Shown here: positions 1 to 36,989 of the stretch, piece by piece
Position numbering within the stretch: position 1 is the stretch's first letter
Layout: each line of letters opens with the position of its first letter
Assembly (NCBI RefSeq): GCF_029633865.1
Contig: NC_079219.1
Coordinates: 56,044,682-56,108,681 of the forward strand
DNA from: Lampris incognitus
Lineage: Eukaryota; Chordata; Actinopteri; Lampriformes; Lampridae
DNA: 64,000 bases
Direction: 5' to 3'
The notes under the pieces: generated by a model
The model's database searches: none
The model's input: only the letters and a program-made list of their open reading frames with translations
Told to the model about the DNA's origin: nothing
Program-made: the position numbers and the translations under genes

Positions 1-134
1 TACCACCAGAGACCATTTAAGGGTTGAATTAGGCCTTGAAAAGAAAAGTTTTTAGACCTTTCTTGACAGATTAACAACTAATAACCGTTGCATGGAGTCT
101 GAGGGGGAACCTTAACACATGCACATGCTCTTAC

Positions 135-1413
135 CCCAATCGTAAAGCTTGGGTCTGCTGAGGCTGGCATGCTCCACCATGCAGGTGATTTTCTCTCCAT
201 GTGAGGGCGTATACTCCAGATGAGAGTGAATCTGGTAAAACCAGTTTCCATTGGGCAGTTCCTGGGTAGTGGTGACACCGGATGTCACCTCCTTTCCATT
301 CTTCAGCCATGTCACAATGATTTGTTTGGGATAGAAATTGTATGCACTGCAGACCAACATAGCAGGATATTGGCTGCTGAATGGCTCGGCTGACCTCAGC
401 TTGACGTCGGGCTCAGCTGGGGGGAAAAGACCCAAAATCACAAACCTTCTCCGTATGTCATAAAAGCTCTAATTTGACAGAAAAAAATGCTGATTAACAT
501 CATGCGTTTGAATTAAGATGCCAATACAGCGTTTCGTGTCCTTGTAACGCAAAACCAGTGATGGAATGTAACTAAGTACATTTACTCTCAAGTACTGTAC
601 TTAAGTACAAATTTGAGGTACTTGTACTTTACTTGAGTGTTTCCATTTTTTTGCAACTTTATGCTTCTACTCCACTATATTTTTCTGACAGTTTTAGTTA
701 CCAGTTGCTTTTCATATTACAATTTTTCATACTCTTCCTGTCTAGTGAAAACCGTGTCTCCAAATTTGGTGATTCTGAATTTGATTTATTCTGATGCACT
801 GAAGGATTAAGTGGGGGGTTTTTATGGGTTGAAAACATTCTTCTACTTTTCAAGCTAAATAAACTATTTAAAAACCCTCTTGGATTAGCTGAAAAATGCA
901 TAGTCACAAAGCTCACTGCCTCATCGTCGCATTCCTCACCAAAATGATTTAGCCACTGGTAAATTATTATTACAACTGCTGTTGTGAAAATATCATCCAT
1001 AATGCTGATGTGATGTTCGCGAACGATCCGGTTCTTTTGAACGGCTCTTTGGTACGAACGGAGGGAACCGAATCTTGCTTGGTGGGAGCCGTTCTTTTTC
1101 TCGTTGTTCCTATTTCCCTTTGTCTCGTTGTACATATTTCCCTTTTCTCGTTGTACCTATTTCCCTGTCTGCCCCTAAATCCATTCCCCTTTACGCGAAC
1201 ACATGTGGATCTTGCACAAAATTCATTATACTTGTTTGTTTTTTCTGACGTTAGATAAGTTAACGGCTCAAACAACGCAAACACACATCATTTTATTGGT
1301 TGCTATGTAGGCTACAATGCATTTGATTTGTGTTGCAATGTACCCTTTGATTGGATTAAAACATGAATCTTCTCCCTGGTTTATGTCTGCCTGCTTTATT
1401 TTACCCAGAGCCC

Positions 1414-1452
<39 letters not shown>

Positions 1453-3069
1453 GCGTCAGTGAGGGGTCAGAACGCGAGAGGGTCACGTGGTTCATGTAGC
1501 CGCCGAATAGTTCCAAACGAAGCTTGGCGGGTCATTTAAATGAACTGCTTAGCCGCGATTTCCGGTAACTACTGTAACCGGTTAGTTTCTTGCCCGGTGC
1601 AGGATTCGATACGAGGTGTACTGCACCACAAGGCGACATCACTAACCGCTCGGCTAAAGGGTCAGACCCGTTAGCTAGGGGCTAAAGGGTCAGACCCGTT
1701 AGCTAGGGGCCTAACGTGTCTTATTAGTAGTTTACAGTCGTCACCCTCTCCCGGAAGCGCGCCCTCGCGCTTTGTTATTCCCGCGCTACGAAGAGACTTC
1801 TGAAGATCTGCACACTTCCGGATCCCACCGCTGCCACCAATGTAACCGAGGGTTTGTAGATGTCGCCTATACTGTGTGAAACTATAAAATAACAAATACG
1901 GAGGTTCCACTTTCGCACGAGGACCACTTTATCTGGATTCTTCCCCCAACAGAACTCCACAGCAACAACACTGCGTACAGCACATGCGCCCTCTCTTCAG
2001 CCTTCAAAATAAGAGCTCAAGGCATACGCTGTGGCAACAGCTTATACCAGGAACTTAAAATCACTAACAGGCAAGTCCAGAAAAATAGGTTACACTACTA
2101 ACCAATATTTTCAGATTTTTACATTTATGTATAGATATAGATATATTCCAACGTGACACATATTCTATGCGCACTGTTTGGAACTATCCGGGGCTCCCAT
2201 GATCCGCCATTGCTGTTAAACAATTGGCCCATTGACGTCTACGGAGTTGACGTAACCCTTTCTTTCTAGGGCTCTGATTTTACCCAGTTTCTTAGAATGA
2301 TTGAAACGTCTTTTTACCGTAAGTATTGCAATATAGGGGCATTAGCGGGGATACAGGGATGCCTGACTTTAAAAGATTTGGAAAGGCCACCCCCCCTCAT
2401 TCCGGCGCCCCTGATTACGTGTATAAAAAGCTACTTTAAAAAAAAATTTAAAGGTTGTTTCGATATTTGGTATAATCACCGAAAAAAATCACCTATGTTG
2501 TCCAGTATGTTATGGTAGAGGGCTGGGATGTAGTCAATGCAATTCCTGTGGATGTTCCGCTTCTCTTGTGCCATCAGCGTTGGGCTTTTGTTGAAGGTCT
2601 CTGCCAGTTGTTTCGCTTTCTCCGTGTTGCCAGTGAAATTCCCCAGCGTGCTGTTGTATTGTCCTTGAAAAATCCTGTTGAAGTAGAGCTGCTCAAGGTA
2701 CACGACGTCACGGGCATCTCTGGAATTAAACTGACAGCGTATAACACCGTAGGCAAAGAGACCATCTGTAAGAAAGAGTGAACAAGTGGAACAGGTGGCT
2801 GGTTGTGGTGTGTTGCGCAACAGAGAAACGTGCCACCCGAAGTCTAAGCACCTTGTAGCAAGTGCATATTTGTGTTGTTAGTCAGTTCATTGGAATAGAC
2901 AACAACAGCCACTCAAATGTACTCTTTGATGTCTTGATGTCTGGTCAATAATCCAGGTAAGGAAATCTAAGAAGGTTGAATCAGTTCATCTTTCTACTTT
3001 TTACTCACCCTCTCCAGATAGTGACGGCAACAGCAACAGCAAGACGGACGAGAGCCTCAGAGCCGACAT
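135..3069 (-). CDS. MHC class II beta chain gene (3' end beyond window or lost)
   Basis: Beta subunit of an MHC class II heterodimer, which presents peptides on antigen-presenting cells. Exons on the minus strand: signal peptide 3009-3069 (MSALRLSSV followed by a leucine run, 20 codons), beta-1 domain 2493-2765, Ig-like beta-2 domain 135-416. All introns are phase 1 with GT/AG borders, as usual for class II genes. The beta-1 domain has its cysteine pair (IRCQF and HRNC) and N-glycosylation sequons (NST, NFT). The beta-2 domain has its Ig cysteines (LVCSAYNFYP, ITCMVEH) and ends DWG. The positions after the second beta-1 cysteine read I-D-Y, where classical chains have R-H-N, so peptide binding may be non-classical. 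Intron 2 is about 2 kb and full of repeats. The connecting-peptide and membrane exon is not seen in the last 134 bases. The alpha gene lies 1.7 kb upstream on the same strand. Fish lineage (DA, DB or DE) was not resolved. Confidence 0.9.
549..740. repeat. Dispersed teleost repeat rich in AAGTAC words
   Basis: The block has the wording of a very common fish repeat (AACTAAGTACATTTACTC, then AAGTACTGTACTTAAGTAC). It is probably a non-autonomous DNA transposon of hAT type, from memory of similar sequences. It lies in intron 2 of the MHC II beta gene. Right-hand limit uncertain. Confidence 0.55.
1005..1560. repeat. Dispersed repeat block with (AG)n core in MHC II beta intron 2
   Basis: Begins with GAACGATCCGGTTCTTTTG and GAACGGCTCTTTGG words known from fish interspersed repeats. 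It holds an (AG)n run at 1415-1450 and ends in a segment with GGGTCATTTAAATGAACTGC. Family unresolved; no coding potential. Confidence 0.4.
1588..1706 (-). repeat. tRNA-derived SINE head and 27-bp tandem duplication
   Basis: Read on the minus strand, the block has a tRNA-like head (AGCCGAGCGGTTAGTGATG) and a B-box-like stretch (TATCGAATCCTGC). A 27-bp segment with GGGTCAGACCCGTTAGC is duplicated in tandem at about 1653-1706. A similar head occurs on the plus strand near 9120. Confidence 0.45.
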
Positions 3070-3102
3070 ACCAACAGCAGCACGATCAGTGAACCACTGC
3101 GG

Positions 3103-3286
3103 TCAAGCTACGCTACCCGCCGTTCCAGTCAAATCAGCCGTCACGCATATTTCAGTGCGCACATATTCTCTTTATTACGGCACAGAAACTATTTTCAAGC
3201 TACGCTACCCGTCGTTCCAATCAAATCAGCCGTCACTCATATTTCAGTGCGCACATATTCTCTTTATTACGGCACAGAAACTATTT
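3103..3286. repeat. 92-bp tandem duplication just upstream of the MHC II beta start
   Basis: Two near-identical 92-bp units, 3103-3194 and 3195-3286, differ at only a few positions and begin 34 bases upstream of the beta start codon. On the gene strand each unit carries TGACGGCTGATTTGA followed by C- or TTGG; the distal unit has an intact ATTGG (inverted CCAAT). X2- and Y-box-like words are therefore present, but their spacing is shorter than in the standard class II S-X-Y module. Confidence 0.85.
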
Positions 3287-4449
3287 CCCAACCTTGCGGC
3301 TTTTTTTCTTCGCACTTATATTCACAAAAACACTTTGGCCAAGATTGAGGACATTTGGCTACAAAATAGTAGAATCTATGGTCTCTATTAAAGTAGCTGA
3401 TTTTGGAAAGTATAGACGCAGCGTTACCATGCACGTAAGCTGTAAAGCTCTCAGTAAAACTCACCAAACTCCTGGTAGTATGTCAGCAAATTATTATTTC
3501 TTCAGTGATATTATAATGGTATTATATATTCATAAACATTAAAAGATGCATGAAATATTTGGATTCAGGCCCACTCGAAGTACAACCACAAGTAGTTGGA
3601 AGTCTGTTTTCCTTGTAGTAATCAGCTGATTAGTGAATGAATCTACACCACAAGTTAGAGACTTTCTTCTGAAGCCCTCTGAGGAAGTCAGACAGGCAAC
3701 TTGCAAAGTTGGCATGCAACAGCGTTTGCCTCTCTGTCATTTTAGACAACTTCCGTATTCAGTTTGGTCTCTTTCAGTGCTGCCAATGGCGGCATTTTTT
3801 CACATCTTATTTCGTTTGTACCACCTATTTCAGTGGTACGCTTTTTTTAAAACCCTCTGCTGGTGTCTACGGCCACGTTTAATTTCCTCTCAGCTTAACC
3901 GCACCAAATTGCTTTTACCCCACAATGTATGGTATCGTTCTCTCGGCACGACATCAGCTACAAGTCTGGGTCAATAGTTTAGATTATTTGAAAGAAAGAT
4001 AAATTGGCAAATATTTCCAGCCCTAACGTGGACTCGCAAGGGTCGATAACGCCATTATTAGATACAGCTGATCATTTACAAAACTGCTAGAAATCTCGAG
4101 ATCTTGACATTTCAGATTCTTACACCTTGTCTTTTTTGTCATTCACATCCACCCGCGAGTAAATAAACCACTAACAGTGTTAGTTTTCTGACTGACTGGG
4201 ATGCTGTTCACTTGATTTAAAAAAAACATTTTATATTCTTGGCCTGGAATTCATTATTCAGTTGAAGACCACATTATTTTCTATTAACAGTGTAATCTTT
4301 CTCAAGGTGTAATAACGTCTCCCTGCAATTGTTGGCCGTCCCTAAAGCCTGACTGCCTGGGGGTCCGGTGACCAGCATGTGGGGGAGATTCATGGAGTGA
4401 TGTTGAGTTGAGCGTGTAGAAAAATGAAAACATTCAGTCAGTTTCTGCA
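3287..4449. other. Space between MHC II beta and alpha genes
   Basis: AT-rich spacer. I see no exon, RNA gene or clear transposon here. Confidence 0.5.
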
Positions 4450-4455
4450 TTTATT
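4450..4455 (-). promoter_or_regulatory. Candidate poly(A) signal of the MHC II alpha gene
   Basis: AATAAA on the minus strand, about 330 bases past the TAA stop codon of the alpha gene. The distance suits a short 3' UTR. It is a single hexamer with no other support. Confidence 0.45.
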
Positions 4456-4784
4456 TGCTGGTACCGACTACCATTTCAGGCAAGAAAAATAATGACAGTA
4501 AACAGGAAACAAACCCACAGATTTTGGGCCATTCACAAGCACAGAATAAAACTCAATTTCAGCTCCCTGTATGAATGAAAAATGTTACAATGCAGGCGAA
4601 GAACCTCTTAACTGATCAGTTTATATTGGATTAACTAGGAAAATCTGTAAAAGGCATTATGTGTGTTCTTCCCTTGTAGGGCCTTCACATAGTTTCACAC
4701 CATTCAAGCTTGCCACTGTTAGAAAGCACTGTTTCTCATCCAGCTGCAGTCTGAGATGCTAAAAGGGTCCCCGGCAGGAAGGAG

Positions 4785-6061
4785 TTACGGTTCATTGCAC
4801 GCCTTGACGATGAGAACTGTCCCAACTGCGACACCCAGCACCCCCAGAGTGGCGCCAGCTCCACAGAATATATCAGGTCCAAAGATGGGAGGCCTGGGCT
4901 TCAGCTCTGTGGAGGATAAGGAGAAGAAAACGTCTGAGTCATCACTGACCGAAACTACACAAACGACAACAAAGGTGAAACTGGGACTCGTAACAGCTTC
5001 AGGAAAGTAGGCTGATCACCCCAGGTTGCCGTTATAGGTTGCTCCAGGGCTGTGTGCTCCACGGTGCAGCTGTAGACATCTCCCTTACTCGGGGTAAAAG
5101 TCAGGGTGGAGAACTGGTGGAAGGTCCCATCATCATTGAGATAGTAGCGACTCAGAGACGCCCCTTCTGCCACCGGGTAGCCATTCTTGACCCAGTGAAC
5201 TTGGATGGAAGGGGGGTAGAAACTATTCACAAAGCAGATGAGGCTGTTCTCTCTCCCGAGCTCTATTTCATCCAGCGAGTAGATGGTGCTCTCGGGGGCA
5301 TCTTGATGGTTGTGGTGTCCGTGTTCGTGGGTCGGGGTAGGATGTGAAGCGATGGTGCCGAGAGACAGACAATGAAAGTTAGGAGACCTTTCGGTTGTCA
5401 CTGAGGAAAACCCATAAGTGGGATAACTGCAAAGACTTTCTCTTACCTTTTTGCCCAGGTGGATTTTTCTCTTCTGCTATCATATATATGAGTAGTTCTT
5501 CACAATACTTCTTATTTCTCAAAGCATTGTGAAATTCTCTTGTTGGATCAAAAGCAATTGAAGATTGGTCAAATAGTGGGGGCAGGGTGCCAACAAGCTT
5601 TCTTGTCTGGAAATCCACATAGAAAATCTGCTCATCGTCAAGCGTCGCATGTATTTCACTTCCATTCGAATAACAGCTGATGAGATACTGAAGTTCATGG
5701 AAAGCTAAAAAAACAAACAAACCCAAAAACAACAGAAATAGAGAAAAATTACGAAGTAATTCTTTTTAGAATTATTTATTAAAGCCCCAATTATCACCAA
5801 AAGGGTCTCACAACAAGACAAACTTCTGTTCATTTCAGCTTTATTACAAATTTACTAGATTGGATTTACGGGGTGGGGTGGGGTGGTTCGATAGTTGAGT
5901 TACTATTAATCTAACCTCAAGAAACTCAGGACAGAATATGTTGCTGGAGTTATGTATGTTTAAGCCAAAACAGGCAAGCGTTACTTTAAAGGCCTATTCT
6001 TACTTTGTGCAGGGACACAGAAGAAGCTGAGAATGAGGGCGGCGATGGAAAAGCACTTCAT
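4785..6061 (-). CDS. MHC class II alpha chain, complete gene
   Basis: Alpha subunit of an MHC class II molecule, probable partner of the beta chain downstream. Four minus-strand exons: signal peptide 6004-6061 (MKCFSIAALILSFFCVPAQ), alpha-1 domain 5447-5704, Ig-like alpha-2 domain 5020-5301, and connecting peptide, membrane span and short tail 4785-4906. They total 720 nt (239 residues), all joined in phase 1. The alpha-1 domain carries two cysteines (LISCYS and KYCEELL), the extra disulfide typical of fish alpha-1 domains, and an NGS sequon. The alpha-2 domain has the Ig pair (ICFVNSFYP, YSCTVEH) and ends TWG. The membrane segment is glycine-rich with GxxxG-like spacing (GAGATLGVLGVAVGTVLIV), which in class II alpha chains packs against beta. 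The tail is only KACNEP. The alpha-2 acceptor has a weak pyrimidine tract, so its exact first base is the least certain border. Confidence 0.94.
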
Positions 6062-6893
6062 GACCTCTCAGGGCTGGAAGATGGTTGCTCGTGAAGACGA
6101 CGAGGAGAAGTTCCCGTGTGAGCAGTCAGGAAACAAACCGGCGACCATGTCACGCACTTGTACCTAAAACATCAGAGACAATGATGAATATGGAATGAGG
6201 TACCAAAACCCTCACATGGGCACTGCCCACAAACGTCACATATTTGATATCATTGACTCTGTCAGGCTGGGCTCTTGTGTATGTGGTATGACTGGTTTGG
6301 CTGGAGATAATTCTCTGCACTGCAATCTGCTTCCACATGTACTACATGCACATAGAGGACATTATTGTCACTGGCGAGAAATATAATATCAGGAAATAGG
6401 TGAACAACACAAATCAAGTTATACAGTGCGGTGGTGTTCATTGCAGAATTGACATTTGAGCCTGCTGGAGGTGTTTGTTGGGGGGGGTTTTTTGTGAGAA
6501 ACGTCCTTGGTTGTATCACAAGGAGAGTTATCAGATCATGTATGCTGGTGAAAGTAATGGCAATACCATCAAGGAGTATATTTCTCAAGCACGAGGCTGA
6601 GACATCCACCCGCATACTCAAATCAAACGCCGCATGATGGTAAACACAGCTGTTTTATGGGTGGGGGAAATCCCCCGATCATATCTCAGATTCAAGATTC
6701 TGTATTTCTTACGTCTTATTATACAAGTACAGGAGAGTACAATTCTCGTGTTTCGGCACCCCAACACTGCAGCAACAATCGTAATAAAATACCAACAAAA
6801 CAAAACAAAAAAAAAGCAGTAATAATAATAAATAGTGTGCGGTGTATGTAAGGTGCTGTGTGGGTGTAGGCCCAGCCTTAATAAATGTGCATA
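6062..6893. other. Upstream flank of the MHC II alpha gene
   Basis: Presumably holds the alpha promoter on the minus strand. I could not find a convincing X/Y-box module within about 150 bases of the start codon. The rest is unremarkable sequence running up to the Tc1-like element. Confidence 0.4.
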
Positions 6894-6895
6894 TA

Positions 6896-8114
6896 CACTC
6901 ACCGGCCACTTTATTAGGCACACCTGTCCAACTGCTCGTTAACGCAAAATTCTAATCAGCCAATCACATGGCAGCAACTCAATGCATTTAGGCATGTAGA
7001 CGTGGTCAAGACGACCTGCTGCAGTTCAAACCGAGCATCAGAATGGGGAAGAAAGGTGATTTAAGTGACTTTGAACGTGGCATGGTTGTTGGTGCCAGAC
7101 GGGCTGGTCTGAGTATTTCAGAAACTGCTGATCTACTGGGATTTTCACGCACAACCATCTCTAGGGTTTACAGAGAATGGTCCGAAAAAGAGAAAATATC
7201 CAGTGAGCGGCAGTTCTGTGGGCGAAGATGCCTTGTTGATGCCAGAGGTCAGAGGAGGTTGGCCAGACTGGTTCGAGCTGACAGAAAGGCAACTGTAACT
7301 CAAATAACCACTCATTACAACCGAGGTATGCAGAAGAGCATCTCTGAACGCACAACACGTCGAACCTTGAGGCAGATGGGCTACAGCAGCAGAAGACCAC
7401 ACCGGGTGCCACTCCTGTCAGCTAAGAACAGGAAACTGAGGCTACAGTTCGCACAGGCTCACCAAAATTGGACAATAGAAGATTGGAAAACGTTGCCTGG
7501 TCTGATGAGTCTCGATTTCTGCTGCGACATTCGGATGGTAGGGTCAGAATTTGGCGTCAACAACATGAAAGCATGGATCCATCCTGCCTTGTATCAATGG
7601 TTCAGGCTGGTGGTGGTGGTGTAATGGTGTGGGGGATATTTTCTTGGCACACTTTGGGCCCCTTAGTACCAATTGAGCATCGTGTCAACGCCACAGCCTA
7701 CCTGAGTATTGTTGCTGACCATGTCCATCCCTTTATGACCACAGTGTTCCCATCTTCTGATGGCTACTTCCAGCAGGATAACGCGCCATGTCATAAAGCT
7801 CGAATCATCTCAGACTGGTTTCTTGAACATGACAATGAGTTCGCTGTACTCAAATGGCCTCCACAGTCACCAGATCTCAATCCAATAGAGCACCTTTGGG
7901 ATGTGGTGGACCGGGAGATTCGCATCATGGATGTGCAGCCGACAAATCTGCAGCAACTGCGTGATGCTATCATGTCAATATGGACCAAACTCTCTGAGGA
8001 ATGTTTCCAGTACCTTGTTGAATCTATGCCATGAAGGATTAAGGCAGTTCTGAAGGCAAAAGGGGGTCCAACCCGGTACTAGCAAGGTGTACCTAATAAA
8101 GTGGCCAGTGAGTG
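6896..8114 (+). mobile_element. Tc1/mariner-type DNA transposon, near full length
   Basis: About 1.2 kb, bounded by inverted repeats of about 30 bp with two mismatches (CACTCACCGGCCACTTTATT at the left, its complement at the right end). A TA dinucleotide at 6894-6895 and another at 8115-8116 fit Tc1-type insertion. It holds one transposase gene. The good state of ends and gene suggests a fairly young insertion. Confidence 0.93.
7043..8082 (+). pseudogene. Tc1-like transposase, lightly broken
   Basis: Cut-and-paste transposase. It opens MGKKGDLSDFERGMVVGARR with paired helix-turn-helix segments in the first half (ISETADLLGFSRTTISRVYR). The DDE catalytic residues are all visible: D in WSDESRF, D in QQDNAPCH, E in NPIEHLW, with DD34E-like spacing. 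The frame shifts once near 7485, in an A-run after EDWK, consistent with loss of one A. A TGA at 8032-8034 cuts off the last ~16 codons (usually RIKAVLKAKGG...). With two visible lesions it is unlikely to be active itself. Confidence 0.92.
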
Positions 8115-8469
8115 TATGTATGTAGTTGTTTGCAAATTTGTGTGCGTTTGTGTATGCCAAGCTACGTGTGCGTGTGTAAAACTGGCGATCCGCTGGAGAC
8201 CATAGGTCAGTACCAGTCAGTCCGGCACCAGGCTCAGTGTCTTTAATGTTCTTTATTCAAAAGCCTGGTCGCTTGGTGGAAAAAAGCTGTTCTGGAGCCT
8301 TATAGCCACGTTTTTATGATACAATGGCGCCCCCCAGGGGTTCGTTAGGGGGGCGCGACCACCATGCCAAAACTACTAGCCACTGCCCCAGTCCCCTCCC
8401 CCACTGCAGTGTTTCGCTGCCGCTGATTTTTTTTTTTTGTTTTTGTTTTTTTAAATTGGGAGTTAAAGG

Positions 8470-8900
8470 AGAAGCTCTGAGCTCACCTGACAACGTCCGC
8501 ACAGCGGTTAGCGCGACGAGCGCCGGGCAGCAGAGGTCGGCAACGACGATCGCGGATCCCCGCGTCACCCTCCGCAACGCGGTCCCGCAACTTCCGCAAC
8601 GTCACAGCGGAAACACGACATAATCGCCAAATACCTGCCAAACCAAACCAAGGACCGGACGATCCCGCTCGATAGGTTTGGTTTCGGCAAAGGCGCTCCA
8701 CACGCCGACCGCTGTCGTTGATCGGTTTTTTTTTTTTTTGCTTCTTCCTGGAGGCGGGGTTTCCTGCGCGCGAGGGCTGTCAATCTGTCCAGACAGGCGC
8801 GCGTGCCAGCTGCGCAGCCGCGTCGGCGTCCAATGAGAAACGCTGAACTGACGAGCGCCAGTCGTTCTAATCTTCTCTTTTACACACGTGTGTTTAAATA
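8470..8900. promoter_or_regulatory. Orphan CpG-rich block with CCAAT and TATA-like words
   Basis: Locally GC- and CpG-rich, with GTCCAATGAG at about 8830 and TTTAAATAGAG at about 8893. No plausible gene start follows on either strand. It could be a distal promoter or 5' exon of fam171a1, or a CpG-rich repeat. Confidence 0.3.
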
Positions 8901-9117
8901 GAGAACCGCGGAAATGAAAGAAGTAATAAAAGGAAGTGAGCGTGAAATCTGACGTGTCGGAACTTTAGGTCACACATTTTTTTTGCGTCCATAATTCATT
9001 ATTTGATTCGATAGAATACAGATACGCCTGGAATCATAGCCGCTTGTAGATTATTATTATTATTATTGTAACGTGCATGGATAAGAAGATACGCTGGCCG
9101 CTGGCTGGCGAATCTAA

Positions 9118-9230
9118 TCCTTCAGTCGAGCGGTTAGCGATGTCTCCCGCGGTGCGGGCGATACGGGTTCGCGCCCCGGCCGCGGCAGCTCCTGTGGTTG
9201 CCCCCCGAGTTCGCTACATTGTTATTATTT
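9118..9230 (+). repeat. tRNA-derived SINE head
   Basis: Contains GTCGAGCGGTTAGCGATGTC and a B-box-like GGGTTCGCGCCCC, resembling the minus-strand copy near 1600. Too degenerate to be a tRNA gene. Confidence 0.45.
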
Positions 9231-9443
9231 TTACCTCCTAGAATCTTGACATCTGAAATGCAATTTGTGTTCGAGGCTACGGTGCAAAGAATGGAAGATA
9301 CTTGTAAATAATATAAAACGTGATGTGTTGCACACAAACGAAACCTTTGTTATCCTCTGATATTTATTTTCTAAGCAAACCACACCCTTGATTTATTGGC
9401 GATGACGTATTCGAATTGGAATTTGATAGGTTAATTAATGAGC

Positions 9444-9486
9444 CCTTGGCTGATCTCGTGTGCTAGTCACATGAGATCAGCCAAGG
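9444..9486. repeat. Stem-loop, 19-bp arms and 5-nt loop
   Basis: Arms 9444-9462 and 9468-9486 pair at 18 of 19 positions (CCTTGGCTGATCTC... against its complement), with loop CTAGT. No repeat family recognised. Confidence 0.75.
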
Positions 9487-10379
9487 AATTGAACAGCATG
9501 CAATTTATTATGTACTATAATATGGTGTCTTTACCTGTGTATTGCATACACTGAAACTCCCCTATGTTGTGCCTATAAGCCGCCACACGATTTTCACTGC
9601 CCCCCCTCCACCCCCACTAAATATTCTCTGCAGGCACCACTGGCAGGAAATCTATAGGAGAGAATAAAACAAACGATTTTTTCTGCTAAAGAAAGGGTAT
9701 CTAGTATCTCCCACAAGGAAAAGGTCGGTTTTCAATTATGTTATTTCAATCATATTTCCTGTCAGAAACGGTTTTCTGACGTCACTGCTGGCTACTTGGC
9801 TGAATTACTGACACTTGGTTAGCAACGTTTAATGGTGCATTTTGGTAGTTTTTTTTTAAAAAAATGTTAGTACAAGTGACATTTTTAAAGAGAAAATCTG
9901 ATCAGAAATGAGTGAGCATTAATTTTATTATTATTCGTACAAATGTTTTTCAGGTTTTTATTAAGTATATCGGTTTCCCATTTTCAATTTTGTGTGGTGT
10001 GAAATGAATGGAGTTAAGGTTCTAAATGGGCAGCAGTTCTGGTCGGCAGGTGAAAATAGTTGGCTTTGCAAAAAAAAAGGTATATCTTTAATGTGTTTTC
10101 ATCAGTGACAAGTTAAATCTATCAAAACAAAAGGATGCAGAAAGTTATATAACTGAATATGGCTGAACTGTTGTTTTCACACGGAATTGACTTCCACCCA
10201 GGACTTAATGCATCCAAGCAGAGACTGTAAGGATGGGGAGTGCATTGAAGCATTCTGTTAATTTATCAAAATTACCTAGTTTAAGAAATAGCTCTATTTT
10301 GAACAGTCTCGCATGAACTCCCGACAGGGATACAAGCGGGGACGAAACCCAGAACGCTCCAGGTACCGAAGGCACGGAT

Positions 10380-10817
10380 AGGCTCAGTACCACCTCCCCC
10401 CTCAAGGTGGCGGTAGAGCTTCGCTGATGTGGAGAAAGCCTCCCCGTCGGCGCTCCGCTGGCGGGGCACCAGGCTCAGGAATGGGGGCCGTCTCCCTGAC
10501 CCCGGCCCGCTGATGGGAAAAAAAAAAAAGGAAAAAGAAAAAACACACCCGACCAAGCGGCAAAGGGGCCGGGGATGCGAGACGGGGACGGAGCAAACCA
10601 AACACAGCCGCAAGCCGAAACTCGGGAGGAAAGCTGACGCTCCAAAACATGGAGTGTCGCCCGGCCGACGGGGCGCCCGATAGTGCGCTGATGTAGTCGG
10701 AGAGGGTTTTTTTTTCCTTCTTCTTCTTCTTCTCTCAACGAAAAGATTTGGCTTCTACTTTTTTTTTCTTCTTCTTTCCTTTTTTTTTTTAATCGCTTCT
10801 ATCGATACACATCTGCA
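10380..10817 (+). promoter_or_regulatory. fam171a1: fam171a1 promoter and 5' UTR region
   Basis: CpG-rich sequence leading into a pyrimidine-rich tract (repeated CTTCTT and T runs, 10707-10796) that ends about 20 bases before ATGATG at 10818. No clear TATA box. Confidence 0.5.

Positions 10818-36989
<26,172 letters not shown>

Larger units (their letters stand above)
8117..10380. other. Upstream region of fam171a1
   Basis: No exon is recognised. It contains a CpG-rich block (about 8470-8900), a tRNA-derived SINE head (about 9118-9230) and a near-perfect stem-loop (9444-9486). The remainder is AT-rich. Confidence 0.4.

Noticed and set aside
4756-5010. Plus-strand open frame across the MHC II alpha last exon
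   Set aside because: Antisense to the exon that encodes the membrane span; splice sites and frame support the minus-strand gene only.
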